Shown here piece after piece: positions 44,040 to 53,765 of a stretch of DNA of 64,000 nt. Below the pieces are notes generated by a model, which was not told the origin of the DNA, searched no databases, and was given only the letters and a program-made list of their open reading frames with translations. Origin of the DNA: Alopecurus myosuroides (Eukaryota > Streptophyta > Magnoliopsida > Poales > Poaceae); assembly GCA_028641055.1 (NCBI GenBank), contig CM054060.1, forward strand, positions 59,247,852 through 59,311,851, written 5' to 3'. The position numbers were made by a program, and so were the translations under genes. Position 1 is the first letter of the stretch, and each line of letters starts with the position of its first letter.

Positions 44040-47000
44040 TTGGTGGTATTTGGAATATTAGGGGGGTAGGAAAGAAAGGGATCTCAACCTGTATCCTTGA
44101 CACTATAAAGGAGAACAATCTTGATTTTATTGGGCTTCTGGAAACTATGAAACAGTCTTATAACCAGAGTTTCTTTAGGAAAATTGATCCTTTTAATAAC
44201 TTCTTCTGGAAATGGATCCCCTCGGTTGGAAAATCTGGAGGTATCCTTTGTGGTGTTAAATATGATACACTGGAAGTTCAGACTGTTAAATTGGGTAACC
44301 ATATGGTGCTTTTATATATGTGGGACAAAATTAAAAAGTGTAGGTGGGCCTGTATTGTTGTTTATGGGCCAGCCCATGAAGAGTTTAAAAGTGATTTCCT
44401 TGTGGAGCTTGCGGCCTTTTGTAACATGATTGACTGCCCCTATATTGTGGGAGGAGATTTTAATATTTTGAGACATAGCTCTGAAAAAAATAAGCCTACG
44501 GTTCTGCCTCATTCTTCCCATGTGTTTAATTCTGTGATTAGTACCCTCTGTCTTAGGGATGTGGATCTGATTGGGGGCAAGTACACTTGGTCAAACAAGC
44601 AGAAAGATCCCATCCTGGCTAGGCTTGACAGAGTCCTTATGTCTCCTGGGTGGGAAGCTATGTTCACTCTGGTTACTTTAAAAAAGTTGGTACGAGACCA
44701 ATCTGATCATAACCTTCTGATCTTGGACTCTGGAGATAATGTTGCACCTAATGTCAAGAGGGGCTTCAAATTTGATGCTTCTTGGCTTAATAATGAACAA
44801 TTCCTTCCCCTGGTTGCTGAGATTTGGAGTCAACCTGTTAACAGTATGGATCCTATTGATATTTTGAATATTAAGCTGAAAAGAATCAAGAAATATTTTA
44901 AAGGCTGGGGATCCAATATCTTTGGGAATTTTAAGAAAAAGAAAAAAGAATTAAAAGAAGAATTGGAGTCCTTGGAAAAGAAAGAAGAGGAAATGGTCTT
45001 GTCCCCTGACCTTTTCCTCAGGAAATCGAAAATACAAGTTGAGTTGTATGAAATGAATGCAGAGGAGGAATTGTATTGGTATCAGAGATCTCATGCCAGA
45101 TGGCTGCTTCAAGGGGATCTCAACACATCTTATTTCCATAAAATAGCAAATGGAAGGAGAAGAAAAAATTTAGTGCTGTCCCTGGAAGATAATGGTGTCA
45201 TGGTGGAAGGGACTGATAATCTTATTAATGTTGCCACTAGTTACTATAAGGACCTTTTCGGTCCTGCACCAGGGAATGTTTTTAAATTGAAACCTGGCAT
45301 GTGGGGTGAGAGTGAAAGGCTCACTGCTGAAGATAATGTTCAACTCACTAAACCTTTTTCTAGAGAAGAAGTTAAGAAGGCACTTTTCTCTATGGATGTT
45401 AATCGGGCTCCGGGACCCGACAATATTCCCACAGAGTTTTATCAACATTGCTGGGAGGTGGTTGGAGATGATATTATGAGCCTGTTTCACAGGTTTCATG
45501 GGGGTTTATTAGATGTTCAGCGTTTGAATTATGGGATTATTACGCTGCTTCCTAAAGTGTCTTCTGCGAGTAAAATTCAGCAGTTTCGGCCCATTTGCCT
45601 GCTGCGGTGTATTTACAAATTAATTACCAAAACACTTACGCTTAGGCTGGAACCCTTTGCTCATAAACTCTTTAGTTTGCATCAAAATGCCTTCATCAAA
45701 ACGAGAAGTATCATGGATGGCATCCACTCTCTTCATGAGATTATGCATCATACACATGTGAAAAAGCAAAATGGGGTAGTGTTAAAACTTGATTTCGAAA
45801 AAGCATACGATAAAGTAAATTGGGGGTTTTTAATCTCCTGTCTCAAAGAAAGAGGCTTCCTTGCCCAGAGTTGTGACTGGATCCAACAAGTGCTTCATAA
45901 TGGCACTGTTAGTGTCAAGTTGAATGACAAAGTGGGCAGTTATTTTCAAAGTGCTCGAGGGGTTAGGCAGGGGGACCCCCTTTCCCCTTTTCTTTTCAAT
46001 ATGATTGGTGAGGCCTTATCCAAAATGGTCTTTCAGGCCCAGCAAAATGGCCTCATTTGTGGTTTGGCTCCTGATCTGATAACTAATGGAGTGGCAATAT
46101 TACAGTATGCGGATGATACAGTTTTATGTTTCTCTCATGATAAAGATAAGGCTCTTAATGTTAAACTCCTCCTTTATCTTTTTGAATTAATGTCTGGGTT
46201 GAAAATCAATTATGACAAGAGTGAGATTTTTGTTTTGGGTGGAGATAATGAAACTACACAGTTCTATTCTGCTATGTTTGGTTGCAAAATTGGCCAACTG
46301 CCTATGAGATATTTGGGAGTGCCTGTTACTTTCTCCAGCCTTAAAAATATTGACTGGGAATTTTTAGACGAGAAATTTATTAAAAAATTGGACTCCTGGA
46401 TTTGTGACTCGGCTTCCTCTGGGGGTAGAGTCACCCTTTTAGACTCTAGCCTTTCTGGCATTCCTTATTACTATATGTCGATGTTTATGTTGAATAAAAC
46501 ATTTGTTGAGAAGCTTGATAAGCACAGGAGGAGGTTTTTTTGGGCTGGTAAAAGCAAAAAGAGGAAATATTGTTTGGTGAAATGGGACAGAATTTGTAGA
46601 TCCAAGGAGAAAGGAGGATTGGGTATAAAAAATTTGCATCGGCAAAATGTGAGTTTACTTTGTAAGTGGTGGTGGAAGCTCGAGACACAGGAAGGTCTCT
46701 GGCAACAAATTATAAAAGCAAAATACTTTAGGAATAAAACTGTTGCTTCTATTGGTTGTCGGGTGACAGATTCTCCTTGTTGGAAGGCTATCATGAAGGT
46801 GAAAGAGACTTATATGTTGGGAAGGAAACTCATTTTGAATAAAGGGAACCTTGTGAGATTCTGGAAGGATCCTTGGCTTAATGGTTGCTCACTTTGTGTA
46901 TCCTTCCCTTCTCTGTTTGATATCTGTCAGGCACAAGATTGGACTTTTGAGAAATGCATAATGGCCAATCTAAATCTTCCTTTTCGTAGACGTTTTTTAC

Positions 47001-47719
47001 CTGATATGGTCAGGGATTGGAACCTTATTGTGGAGGCTGCTCGTAATGTTGGTGTGAGTGAGGAGCCTGATAAAGTCTCCTGGAAGGAGAATGCAAATGG
47101 TTGTTTCTCAACCAGATCCGTATATAAACTCCTGGAAAGAAATCTAGCGGGTGCCAATAATAAGTGGATTTGGAAATCCAAACTCCCCTTAAAAATAAAG
47201 ATTTTCCTCTGGCAAGTTTTCAGGAATGCAATTTTAACTCGTGATAACATGAGAAGCAGGAATTGGACGGGTTGCCCCTCCTGTTCTTTTTGCAATCAAA
47301 ATGAAACGGCTAATCACTTGTTCTTCGGTTGTGCTAGTGCCAAATTTCTTTGGAGTGTGTTAGGCTCGGTGTTAGGGACTAATACTTGTCCCAGGTCACT
47401 TTGGCAAGGCGTTGCTTGGTTGCATAAATTCTTCCCTGGTGGGAAGAGGTTCCATATGTTGCTGTTTGCTTCCTTGTGCTGGGCCATTTGGACCACGAGA
47501 AATGGCATTACTTTTGATGGAAAAATCGTGAGGACCCCTGTGGTTATTGTTTATTCTTGGTGTTCTTTCTTATGCTATTGGGCAGGTTTGTACAAAACTG
47601 ATGACAAGGAGAAGATCAGAGGAGGAGCTGATCAAATCATCAAGGTGGTGGAGAGGGTCGCGAACAGATGGACGGAGACTCGGGGGATGCTGCGCCTCAC
47701 TGATGGTTCGGAGGCGTGA
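44036..47719 (+). CDS. LINE ORF2: endonuclease, reverse transcriptase, zinc finger
   Basis: This 1227-residue protein should nick target DNA and copy element RNA at the nick. The apurinic-type endonuclease (about 1-235) shows WNIRG (N7), LLETM (E36), GGDFN (D141, N143) and SDHN (D224, H225). The reverse transcriptase (about 450-760) shows PGPDNIPTEFY (459 on), LDFEKAYDKV (585-594, catalytic D586), RQGDPLSPFLF (644 on) and YADD (691-694). The C-terminal zinc-binding tail has C1080, C1083, C1086, H1094 and C1099. No RNase H domain is seen. All catalytic residues I can check are present and there is no stop or frameshift. The ATG overlaps the ORF1 stop by four bases, which implies reinitiation or coupled translation. 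Confidence 0.95.
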   Translation: MIGGIWNIRGVGKKGISTCILDTIKENNLDFIGLLETMKQSYNQSFFRKIDPFNNFFWKWIPSVGKSGGILCGVKYDTLEVQTVKLGNHMVLLYMWDKIKKCRWACIVVYGPAHEEFKSDFLVELAAFCNMIDCPYIVGGDFNILRHSSEKNKPTVLPHSSHVFNSVISTLCLRDVDLIGGKYTWSNKQKDPILARLDRVLMSPGWEAMFTLVTLKKLVRDQSDHNLLILDSGDNVAPNVKRGFKFDASWLNNEQFLPLVAEIWSQPVNSMDPIDILNIKLKRIKKYFKGWGSNIFGNFKKKKKELKEELESLEKKEEEMVLSPDLFLRKSKIQVELYEMNAEEELYWYQRSHARWLLQGDLNTSYFHKIANGRRRKNLVLSLEDNGVMVEGTDNLINVATSYYKDLFGPAPGNVFKLKPGMWGESERLTAEDNVQLTKPFSREEVKKALFSMDVNRAPGPDNIPTEFYQHCWEVVGDDIMSLFHRFHGGLLDVQRLNYGIITLLPKVSSASKIQQFRPICLLRCIYKLITKTLTLRLEPFAHKLFSLHQNAFIKTRSIMDGIHSLHEIMHHTHVKKQNGVVLKLDFEKAYDKVNWGFLISCLKERGFLAQSCDWIQQVLHNGTVSVKLNDKVGSYFQSARGVRQGDPLSPFLFNMIGEALSKMVFQAQQNGLICGLAPDLITNGVAILQYADDTVLCFSHDKDKALNVKLLLYLFELMSGLKINYDKSEIFVLGGDNETTQFYSAMFGCKIGQLPMRYLGVPVTFSSLKNIDWEFLDEKFIKKLDSWICDSASSGGRVTLLDSSLSGIPYYYMSMFMLNKTFVEKLDKHRRRFFWAGKSKKRKYCLVKWDRICRSKEKGGLGIKNLHRQNVSLLCKWWWKLETQEGLWQQIIKAKYFRNKTVASIGCRVTDSPCWKAIMKVKETYMLGRKLILNKGNLVRFWKDPWLNGCSLCVSFPSLFDICQAQDWTFEKCIMANLNLPFRRRFLPDMVRDWNLIVEAARNVGVSEEPDKVSWKENANGCFSTRSVYKLLERNLAGANNKWIWKSKLPLKIKIFLWQVFRNAILTRDNMRSRNWTGCPSCSFCNQNETANHLFFGCASAKFLWSVLGSVLGTNTCPRSLWQGVAWLHKFFPGGKRFHMLLFASLCWAIWTTRNGITFDGKIVRTPVVIVYSWCSFLCYWAGLYKTDDKEKIRGGADQIIKVVERVANRWTETRGMLRLTDGSEA

Positions 47720-48044
47720 CGAAATCGGTTACCTTCAGCTAGTGTCTCCTGGGGGGTTGCAAGTGATCGTTCTGCCCCAGTTTGCGTTTAAATTCTGTGG
47801 ACTCTGTTTTTCCTGTATTTTGGACTCCTATCTGTGGTTGTATCCTGAACTTGGACGTAGTTTAGGTGGTAGGTTTTTTGTCCCGTAGAGGGGTCTCGAG
47901 CCGAGGCTTCTCAGCGGGTTTTCCTACCGTTTGGGCTATAGTCTCCTTCCCTTTTCCTTACTTTGTTTTCATCTTTTGGTTCCGTCAAAACTTTGTTATT
48001 TCCGTTGATGAAAATTAATGGAAAAGGGGATAGCCCCAGTTGGT
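47720..48044 (+). other. LINE 3' UTR
   Basis: This 325-bp non-coding tail runs from the ORF2 stop to the downstream target repeat. It is T-rich with TTTGTTATTTCC near its end. The terminal GGGGATAGCCCC is a small perfect inverted repeat that could form a hairpin at the RNA 3' end. Confidence 0.75.
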
Positions 48045-48179
48045 ATATCCGCTTCACCGAACGCCGAAGTCCTTTTAATTGGGATTGGTGACCTGTGACT
48101 CCAAGATCAAATTGCTAGTGGCTCTCTAGCATTAAGAAAGGCGCATCTACGTACTGCAGTCACAGTCCGAAGCGGAGTA

Positions 48180-49700
48180 GTAGCAATTTGTAAATGGCAT
48201 GACCAAATATGGCTCACTCACCACTCATCGGACACATGCATTGGGGACACAAGTAGATGCGTACGCACATGGCGCAAGAAGACCTTTTCCAAGCCGCGCT
48301 AGTCCCTTCACATAGCATAGGACGTCGCCAGCCACTAGTCCAACACAAGACGACGCCTCACCCAATCCTGAACGGAGCAGGTAAGTAGAGGCCACGGTAA
48401 AACACAGCACCAAAGTCGCAAAAGGACATGATAAAAATAACATGGTAAAACAAACTCGCAAAAGGATAGAATGGAAGATGCATATATACGTGGAACGGGC
48501 AGCTTTGCAGAAGCGTAGAGTCACGGCAACACCGTTTGAGATGAATGACTGACGAGTATTGGAAGCTGCTCCCAAGGAATGGAGATTTCAGCTCGATCCT
48601 TCCTTTACATGTGCAGAATTGACCGCTCTTGGAAAGAGGATTGGAAAAGAGGTATCGATGAGTTTCTCCGTGGACTCACGCGACTTTACGTGAGAAAAAA
48701 AAGCGAGATCAGTTTAAGGATTGATGGATTTCAGTGCTAAGTACTGCTTGGTTCCCTTTCTTCACCTCTTTCAGGGGGCTCGTTCTGTTCGAGGATAGTT
48801 TGATAGGTATTTGATCACTCTTTTTGGACCGCGCTTTATCCAGCGATGCCTGGTTCATCTCGATGCAAGTTACATTGAGTGATATACTGTAGTTGTTCAG
48901 ACTTCAGAGTTCAGAATAATAAGTTATTTTGATCGTTTCCTCCTCGTTCCGATAGATTGACTCGTCATGCATGCATGAACAAAATCACACAATCAAATCT
49001 ATCTTTAAAGCGACAAAAGCATGGAATGGGCAGAAGGCCAATCTTTTGTGCGGCTCCTATAAAACTCTCTTAAATCTGAACCCTTTCGCACTACTATAGG
49101 AAAAAAAAAATGCAAAAGCATTCTGCATTGCAAAAACGAAAGATGTTACTCCCTCCGATCCCAATTAAGTGTCGGAAGTTGCAAAAAGATGTGTGCATGT
49201 TCAATTCATTAGGCACGTCACCTATTTCGGATCAAAGGGAGTACCCGTATTTTGTTTTCTCAATTCAGGAACATTGCAAATCTGTATTGTGATAGTAGTA
49301 CTTAGTACTTCGAAACTACCGCAATGTTTCAAATCCTCTCTTCTTTTTTTGCGGGGAGAACCCTCCATGTTGGTAGTACTACGTGCCAGTGGTCCATCGT
49401 GTAATAATTGGTGATATATGAAGACCAACACGAGTCGATGTACTACCAAGTACACGGAGCCATGATAAGATCGCAGTACGTTCTACTGGGATCGCAGCAG
49501 ACCTCAAAATTATCCTGGGTTAGAGAGGAGAAAAAAAAAAACCTTGTCTCGTCCACGGATTTTCATGGAAGGATGCTAGATCTACTGTCGCCACGCTGCC
49601 TCCGTCTGCTGCGGCACAAGGATACGACCAAAATACCAGCAGTGTCCCATGATAGCAACTTTCCCTCCTTTTTAACTGCTCTGTCACGCTGAATAGTTAC
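48180..49700 (+). repeat. Segmental duplication block C2
   Basis: This is the partner of 31690-33160. At 49048 it has CTATAAAAC where the partner has CTACTAAAAC. It contains the MITE at 49149-49242, which is absent from the partner. Confidence 0.9.
49149..49242. mobile_element. Stowaway MITE with empty site in the paralogue
   Basis: The ends are CTCCCTCCGATCCCAATTAAGTGTC and CACCTATTTCGGATCAAAGGGAG, with TA on both sides (49147-49148, 49243-49244). The matching position in block B2, near 32760, has no element. Confidence 0.88.
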
Positions 49701-49742
49701 GACCACGGCATCGTAAGTCGTAAGAGAGCATCTCCGGAAGAT

Positions 49743-50400
49743 CCTCCATAATAATTTCTCTGGATCTTCATGGCCTATATATATATACATCCTAATAATG
49801 ATTCTCCTCTACATCTCGTACATTGCCAAAGATCGTCTAAATTCCACCAATACATATTTTCTGTGGATTTCGTGCACCTCCACACCAGTGTTTCTGCCAA
49901 TTGGAAAAATTTCGTTTTCAAAAATCTAAATAAAAAATTGTAAGTAGCCAGTGGTATATACTACAAATGTGTAAAAAATCAACTTTAAATGCTTTGTATT
50001 CTAAACTACATAAAATATGAAATAAATATAGTGGATCTGCGTAATGCCTATTTTCAAATTTATAGATTTTGTCACTTTTGTGTAGCACATACGTAATATG
50101 GAACATAGGTAGTACTACATTGTATTTTAATTTGAAATTTTGCACTTTGTGAAATACACGATTGACTAGAAATTTATAAAACTCGTAAATATTTTTTTTA
50201 ATTCTTTTTATATTGTCAGAAGCATTGGTGCTCGGGTGGCAAAAACAATTTTCGATATTTTCTTTCACGTAGTAATATCATTCCGTCATTTCAACTACAA
50301 CGTGCAACGGCTCTAACTCCAACGACTCCAGCTACTAACTCCGATCCTTAAAATAAGGCCTATATTTTTTGTCAAAAGTCAACATAGTGTAACTTTGACC
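49743..50400 (+). repeat. Tandem duplication, copy 1
   Basis: From CCTCCATAATAATTTC to TAACTTTGACC this copy aligns with 50447-51155. The copies are close, with few differences apart from MITE-related indels. It ends inside the left part of a Stowaway (ACTCCGATCCTTAAAATAAGG), which is cut by the junction at about 50410. At 50088-50115 it keeps only a stub of the MITE that is complete in copy 2. Confidence 0.92.
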
Positions 50401-50446
50401 AGTATAATAAAAAAAAATGAATGTTTCGTACATTGCCAAAGATTCT

Positions 50447-51165
50447 CCTCCATAATAATTTCTTCATGGCCTATATACATCCTAATAAAGATTCTCCTCT
50501 ACATCTCGTACATTGCCAAAGATCATCTAAATTCCACCAATCCATATTTTCTATGGATTTTGTGCACCTCCGCACCCGTGTTTCTGCCGATTAAAAAAAT
50601 TCGTTTTATAAAATCTAAATAAAAAATTGTAAGTAGCCAGTGGTATATACTACAAATGTGTGAAAAATCAACTTTAAATACTTTGTATTCTAAACTACAT
50701 AAAATATGAAAAAAAAAATGTGGATCTGCGTAATTCCTATTTTCAAACCTATAGATTATATTATTTTGTCAGTTTTTGTGTAGCACATACTCTCTCCATT
50801 CCATATTGTAAGCCATTTTGGCAAACTAATTTAGTTTCACAAAACGGCTTATAATATGGGACAGAGGTAGTACTACTTTGTATTTTAAATTAAAATTTTG
50901 CATGTTTGTGAAATATACGATTGATTAGAAATTTATAAAACTCGCAAATATTTTTTACTTTTTTTATATTGGCAGAAGCATTGGTGCTCGGGTGGCAAAA
51001 ACACTTTTCGATATTTTCTTTCATATAGCAATATCATTCCGTTATTTCGACTAAAACGTGCAACGGCTCTAACTCCAGCGACTCCAACTACTAACTCCGA
51101 TCCTTAAAATAAGGCCTATATTTTTTCCAAAAGTCACCATAGTGTAACTTTGACCAATATTATAG
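50447..51165 (+). repeat. Tandem duplication, copy 2
   Basis: This is the partner of 49743-50400. It contains a complete 81-bp Stowaway (50790-50870) and continues into the complete MITE at 51094-51325. Confidence 0.92.
50790..50870. mobile_element. Stowaway MITE (81 bp, near-perfect hairpin)
   Basis: CTCTCTCCATTCCATATTGTAAGCC pairs with GGCTTATAATATGGGACAGAGGTAG, with TA on both sides. Confidence 0.92.
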
Positions 51166-51325
51166 AAAAAAACATTTGCAAGATTTGATAAAAATATTAT
51201 GAAACAATATTCTATGGTGAGTCCATTGGTATCCATTTAGTATTCTACATGTTCATATTTTGTCTACATGCTATATGTTGACTTTTGACTAAAAATATAA
51301 ACTTTATATTTAGGAACGGAGGGAG
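51094..51325. mobile_element. Stowaway-like MITE (232 bp)
   Basis: The left end ACTCCGATCCTTAAAATAAGGCC and the right end TATATTTAGGAACGGAGGGAG are inverted repeats, with TA on the left. The paralogous position 35097-35100 reads straight through (GGCTATGCTTGCACC), which confirms insertion at a TA. Confidence 0.88.
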
Positions 51326-51511
51326 TGTGCTTGCACCAGCAAGAATTGTTCTTTCTTCTGCTTTTTCTGTTCCATGGAGTGAAAATAGATAATTCTCCAG
51401 AAACTTTGGCAATAAATATCATATGTTCAGTAAAACTCATAATCTATCCCTTTTTCTGAAAACCCTACACTGCAGTGTTCATGTTGCACTAGTCAACACC
51501 GTGGTCAACGA

Positions 51512-52740
51512 TGTTGAGAGCCGGTCTACCGCTACAAAATTTTAAAAAATTCCCTACATAGTCCGCCAAGATGACTATGCTGTTAACAAGACATGCCCAT
51601 ACATGCAAGGATCGGGATCACGACTCACCGGGCAGCGGAATCGATGTTGTCGTAGAAGTGTTATGAACAATGTAGATCCTCACAACTAGGCCTAGTTGCA
51701 AGGATGTTGCTAAGATTTCGTCGTCAAGGATCACTCGTGTAATCCCTCTTATGGTGTGCACTCTATGCTCGTGTCAATCCGTCAGCGCTCCGCCGTCTGG
51801 GACTTAGCATCGACGAAGAGAGACAACCTTTCGGCGTCGCTAATTGGTACAACTATTGACTGCGATTAGATCTATATGAATCTGGAAGTTTCTCAACATA
51901 TGAGAGAGAACTACTAATTAGATCTAGGTCTAATCGGGAGAGTACACCTCAAAGCCCACTGAGAAGAAACTCTAATTCAATTAGAGAGTCTCTAATTAGA
52001 CCCTCTAATTCTACTAGAGAGAGAGAGAGGCTTGCTCACAAAATTACGATTTAGCTCTAGCCTTGGGGCTCCTTTATAGTTGGAGGGAGGGGGAATTTCC
52101 AAATGGAGGGAGGAGTCCTAGTTGTGCTAGGAGGGGGCTTGGATGTACCAAAGGAGGTGGCCACACCCCTCCTCCTAGCCCAACCCGGATTGGACTCCCT
52201 TGTGAGAGTCCAACTCCATCTCCTCTCTCATTTTTCCCTTTTTTTCTTTTTCACTTCAAATAAAATAGGAAAAACACCGGAAGGTTCCTAGTGCCATGAT
52301 TGGAGTCTGTGGGGCCCACCTCTCAGCCCTACCTATTGGTGCAGCCTAAGGGTGAAATCCCCCTCCCTCCGGCACCCCCCTCCAGGTTTTTGCCCGAAAC
52401 TCTTCCGGAACCCTATGAACCCAATAGATAAAATCATCAATATTATCTAATGATGTTAGAAAAATATTTCTAACATCCCAGGACATCTTATGTCCTCCGT
52501 TATCTCTCATATACATTCTGCTTTACACCGGCATAATTTATCCCTTCTAGTAACATCTGTGAAACCTCTTTGATTGACACCGGACTTGTTTCTGTGACAT
52601 CGTATCAACATTGAACATTCATAAAACCAATAACAACATCTTTATTCTCGCAATTAAAGTTGGAACTGTTTAAGCATGTGACCCGTAAAGCCTCGATAAC
52701 ACACAAACATGTTGGGGAACTTACCGAACAATAACCAACA
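51512..52740 (-). repeat. LTR-like segment, probable copia type
   Basis: On the minus strand the segment begins TGTTGGTTATTG and ends CTCTCAACA. It has a TATA box (TATAAAGG at 52078-52071) followed by a GC-poor leader, a layout like a retrotransposon LTR. No primer site, polypurine tract or target duplication was found, so the ends are provisional. An alternative is a fragment of a larger LTR. Confidence 0.35.
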
Positions 52741-52990
52741 GCGGGACCCTGGACGCCAATGATGGATCTTGTATGTTCATGAAGAATGAGGAAGCCTTTT
52801 AAGTTACTCATTGCATGTATATCCTTAAGTTCATGATACCAATGATATCACGAGTTGAGACTATGTGATCTCCTATGATCAAACTTTATGATCATAAAAA
52901 ATATAGAACTTGATACTGATATCGTTCCCTTTTCTCATCCATATCCTCGAATCCTTGTGATAAGACGCATTGTGTATTGCCAGATGAATG
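52741..52990. other. Remnant next to the LTR-like segment
   Basis: This is AT-rich, non-coding DNA between the LTR-like segment and the solo LTR. It probably belongs to the same decayed element as 53766 onward, since the solo LTR inserted into it. Confidence 0.35.
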
Positions 52991-52995
52991 GTTCA

Positions 52996-53760
52996 TGATA
53001 CGTCTCCAATGTATCTATAATTTCTGATGCTCCATGATGATATTATGCCAATTGCTACATGTTTTCTCCCTTCTTTATTTCATTTTTACACGTTTTCCGA
53101 GACTAACCTATTAACAAGATGCCAAGTGACAGTTCCTTGTTTTCTGCTATTTTTTATTTCAGAAAAGTTATTCTGGAAATATTCTCGGAATTGGACCCCA
53201 CAAATACCGAAGTTCCTATTTTTTCCAGGAAGCATCCAGAAGACCACTAAATATCATAGTAGTCATCATGTCATGAATGTGCACTACGGTGCAACCTTTA
53301 TTTGTCAATTGCCTAGCTGTAATTTGTTCACCCAGCATGCTATCTTTTATGGAGACACACCACTAGTGAACCTATGAACCCCGGTCCATTTTCTTACATT
53401 GTTAAACAAACCACTTCAATTTTCTGCTTTCTTTACTTACTGCAAGCATACATTATTTTCCACACTATACGTCTAATCTTGTTTTCAGCAAGACCGGTGA
53501 GATTAACAACCTCACTGTACCGTTGGGACAAAGTATTTTGGTTGTGTTGTGTGCAGGTTCCGCGTTGTTGCTGACACCGGTGAGCCATCACCACCGTCAG
53601 TGGCATCAACCTTCCGAAGATCCTCTTTCTCCTACCGGATTGATAACATTGGTTCTTAACTCAGGGAAAGTCTTACCGCTGCACTCATCACACCCTCCTC
53701 TTGGGGTTCCCAACACACATAAATTTCTGCAAGGAATTTCTGTCGCCATTGCCAGCATCA
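52996..53760 (+). mobile_element. Solo LTR of a gypsy element
   Basis: It begins TGATACGTCTCCAATG and ends GCCAGCATCA. The 5-bp duplication GTTCA flanks it at 52991-52995 and 53761-53765. The first 230 bp resemble the minus-strand start of the Athila-like LTRs in this window (shared GACTAACCT, ACAAGATGCCA, GGAAATATTCTC). The remainder differs, so it is a related family. At 765 bp it is shorter than those LTRs and probably carries internal deletions. There is no internal domain on either side, so it arose by recombination between two LTRs. Confidence 0.9.
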
Positions 53761-53765
53761 GTTCA

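Larger units (their letters stand above)
41157..48044 (+). mobile_element. Full-length L1-type LINE with both ORFs intact
   Basis: The element carries ORF1 (41283-44039) and ORF2 (44036-47719), both open throughout, and a 325-bp 3' UTR. A 14-bp direct repeat with one mismatch flanks it: ATATCCGCTTCCCC at 41143-41156 and ATATCCGCTTCACC at 48045-48058. This sets the ends. The 3' end is not a plain poly(A); it reads AATGGAAAAGGGGATAGCCCCAG. The inferred 5' UTR is only 126 bp, so the 5' end may be slightly truncated or the left boundary misplaced. The element interrupts a segmental duplication (the partner region lacks it) and so is younger than it. Intact ORFs and near-perfect target repeats suggest recent insertion. 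Confidence 0.85.

Noticed and set aside
52063..52291. Pro/Ser-rich short frames
   Set aside because: They lie around the TATA region of the LTR-like segment and have no conserved product.
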